The translations under genes were made by a program, and so were the position numbers. DNA of 34,336 bases from Cyanobacteria bacterium TGS_CYA1 (GTDB lineage: Bacteria > Cyanobacteriota > Vampirovibrionia > Obscuribacterales > Obscuribacteraceae), in contig JAHCIQ010000011.1 of the NCBI GenBank assembly GCA_026129135.1, positions 1-34,336 on the forward strand, read 5' to 3'. This document shows, in pieces, positions 33,804 to 34,336 of the stretch (position 1 is its first letter; every line of letters starts with the position of its first letter). The notes under the pieces are model-generated. The model saw nothing but the letters and a program-made list of their open reading frames with translations. It ran no database searches and had not been told where the DNA came from.

Positions 33804-33900
33804 CAGATTTGAGTGGACGATATAGCTTAATCAGGTCAGATAATATATATACGTTTAAACCTGTTATTCGATCTATCTTGATTAAATCGAAAAATAAGAT

Positions 33901-33984
33901 GGTGCCACCAAGTTAGGTGCACAGCCTTTTCTTGGCATTGGCATCATGCGCGGTAGCACTTTCGTGCACCATAGAAGGTGCCAT
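33901..33984 (+). ncRNA. Candidate structured 5' leader (unassigned cis-regulatory RNA)
   Basis: On the plus strand TGC-C-ACC (33903-33909) pairs with GGTGCA (33916-33921) past a bulged C. GGT-A-GCAC (33952-33959) pairs with GTGCACC (33964-33970) past a bulged A. GGTGCAC at 33916 can also pair with GTGCACC at 33964, allowing two alternative folds. GGTGCCA occurs at both ends (33901 and 33977). The 3' end is a T-rich run. This would suit a leader switch for the gene at 34042, but I match it to no known riboswitch class. Confidence 0.25.
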
Positions 33985-34041
33985 TTTTCTTGTACAAAAA
34001 AAATCTTTGTGGTTATTATTGTCACAAGCAAGGGGGGCGCC

Positions 34042-34336
34042 GTGAGCACACAACATTTACCTCAAGAAACCAATGGTCATGATGATGTTCTTTCGTTAGA
34101 AGGAATGGATCATCTCTTCAAGTGGGCGGCGGAAATGGTGACAGATGGAGATGATCTGCGCCTGAGAGTGGCTCGTGAAAAACGTGTGAAGCGCGATGTG
34201 TTGGAAATAGTCCATCGCTATCACGAGCAAAAAGCTGTATCCAAAAGCAAAGACGAGATTGCTTATTTGCAAAGACGCACTATTGCATTGATGCAAAAAG
34301 TGCAGGATTTGACCGAAGAAAACGCAGCGGTCAAAC
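34042..34336 (+). CDS. Coiled-coil hypothetical protein, 5' part (partial)
   Basis: A GTG at 34042 follows AAGGGGGG (34030-34037) and opens a frame that stays open to the last base, giving 98 residues. They start STQHLPQETNGHDDVLS, and the body is charged and helical (residues about 28-98) with regular hydrophobic spacing that suggests a coiled coil ending LTEENAAVK. No signal peptide is seen, so it is probably cytosolic. I do not recognise the family. It is divergent from the T4SS block and shares its intergenic control region, so a regulator or cytosolic partner of the system is possible but speculative. Confidence 0.6.
   Translation, partial: MSTQHLPQETNGHDDVLSLEGMDHLFKWAAEMVTDGDDLRLRVAREKRVKRDVLEIVHRYHEQKAVSKSKDEIAYLQRRTIALMQKVQDLTEENAAVK

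Larger units (their letters stand above)
33558..34041. other. Divergent 484-bp regulatory intergenic region
   Basis: This gap separates the first T4SS gene (minus strand, start 33557) from the plus-strand gene starting at 34042. It holds the dyad at 33711, a stable hairpin at 33781-33803, an AT-rich stretch with GATAATATATATAC (33839-33852) that may be a plus-strand -10 region, and a region of nested hairpins at 33901-33984. No open frame here has both a ribosome site and convincing composition. Confidence 0.5.

Noticed and set aside
14895..34336. Whole block as an integrative conjugative element
   Set aside because: No integrase, relaxase, tRNA junction or flanking att repeats can be seen within the window, so mobility is not supported.

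Overview
The window most resembles a chromosomal segment of a diderm, deep-branching bacterium of the Cyanobacteriota/Melainabacteria (Vampirovibrionia, Obscuribacterales-like) type. This is an inference from gene content: a Ser/Thr kinase with leucine-rich repeats, TPR-rich exported proteins, a planctomycete-style TIGR03067 protein, an OmpA-type protein (so an outer membrane is likely), a replication-relaxation protein and a PrgI/VirB4-type secretion locus. Planctomycetes or another diderm phylum cannot be excluded. There is no rRNA, tRNA, CRISPR array, transposase or integrase that I can see.

Bases 1-14734 look like ordinary chromosome with short operons on both strands. In order: the 3' end of an unknown gene; an exported thioredoxin-TPR membrane protein preceded by two small helical proteins; a secreted alpha/beta hydrolase; a translationally coupled pair (receptor-like Ser/Thr kinase, then a discoidin-OmpA envelope protein); a plus-strand trio (DUF302 protein, TIGR03067 protein, unknown protein); an acyl-CoA carboxylase carboxyltransferase subunit; and a run of a Tat-exported FAD amine oxidase-like enzyme, a membrane protein and an Opp/Dpp-type ABC ATPase. 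A large palindrome and a CRP-like dyad (14785-14856) mark the switch to the next region.

Bases 14895-33557 form an uninterrupted block of 14 minus-strand genes that I read as a type IV secretion (T4SS) locus. In transcription order: two paralogous secreted Pro/Gly-rich proteins; two further secreted proteins; three tandem small hydrophobic proteins that look like VirB2/TrbC-type pilins; a strong intrinsic terminator; a very large VirB6/TrbL-like protein; a zinc-binding DUF2225-like protein; a PrgI/VirB3-like protein; a VirB4 ATPase; a VirB8-like NTF2-fold protein; a VirD4/TraG coupling ATPase with long disordered tails and a zinc ribbon; and a Replic_Relax winged-helix protein. No relaxase and no VirB7/9/10 outer-membrane core is visible.

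The most interesting signal that ordinary annotation would miss is a GGG-N6-CCC dyad (best form ATGGGANNNNTCCCAT). It occurs before the head gene of each of the four T4SS transcription units that I infer. Two of the units carry tandem copies 20-21 bp (two helical turns) apart. This suggests one regulator, or an unusual promoter element, controlling the whole apparatus. The window closes with a structured 484-bp intergenic region leading into a plus-strand gene for a coiled-coil protein that runs off the end.
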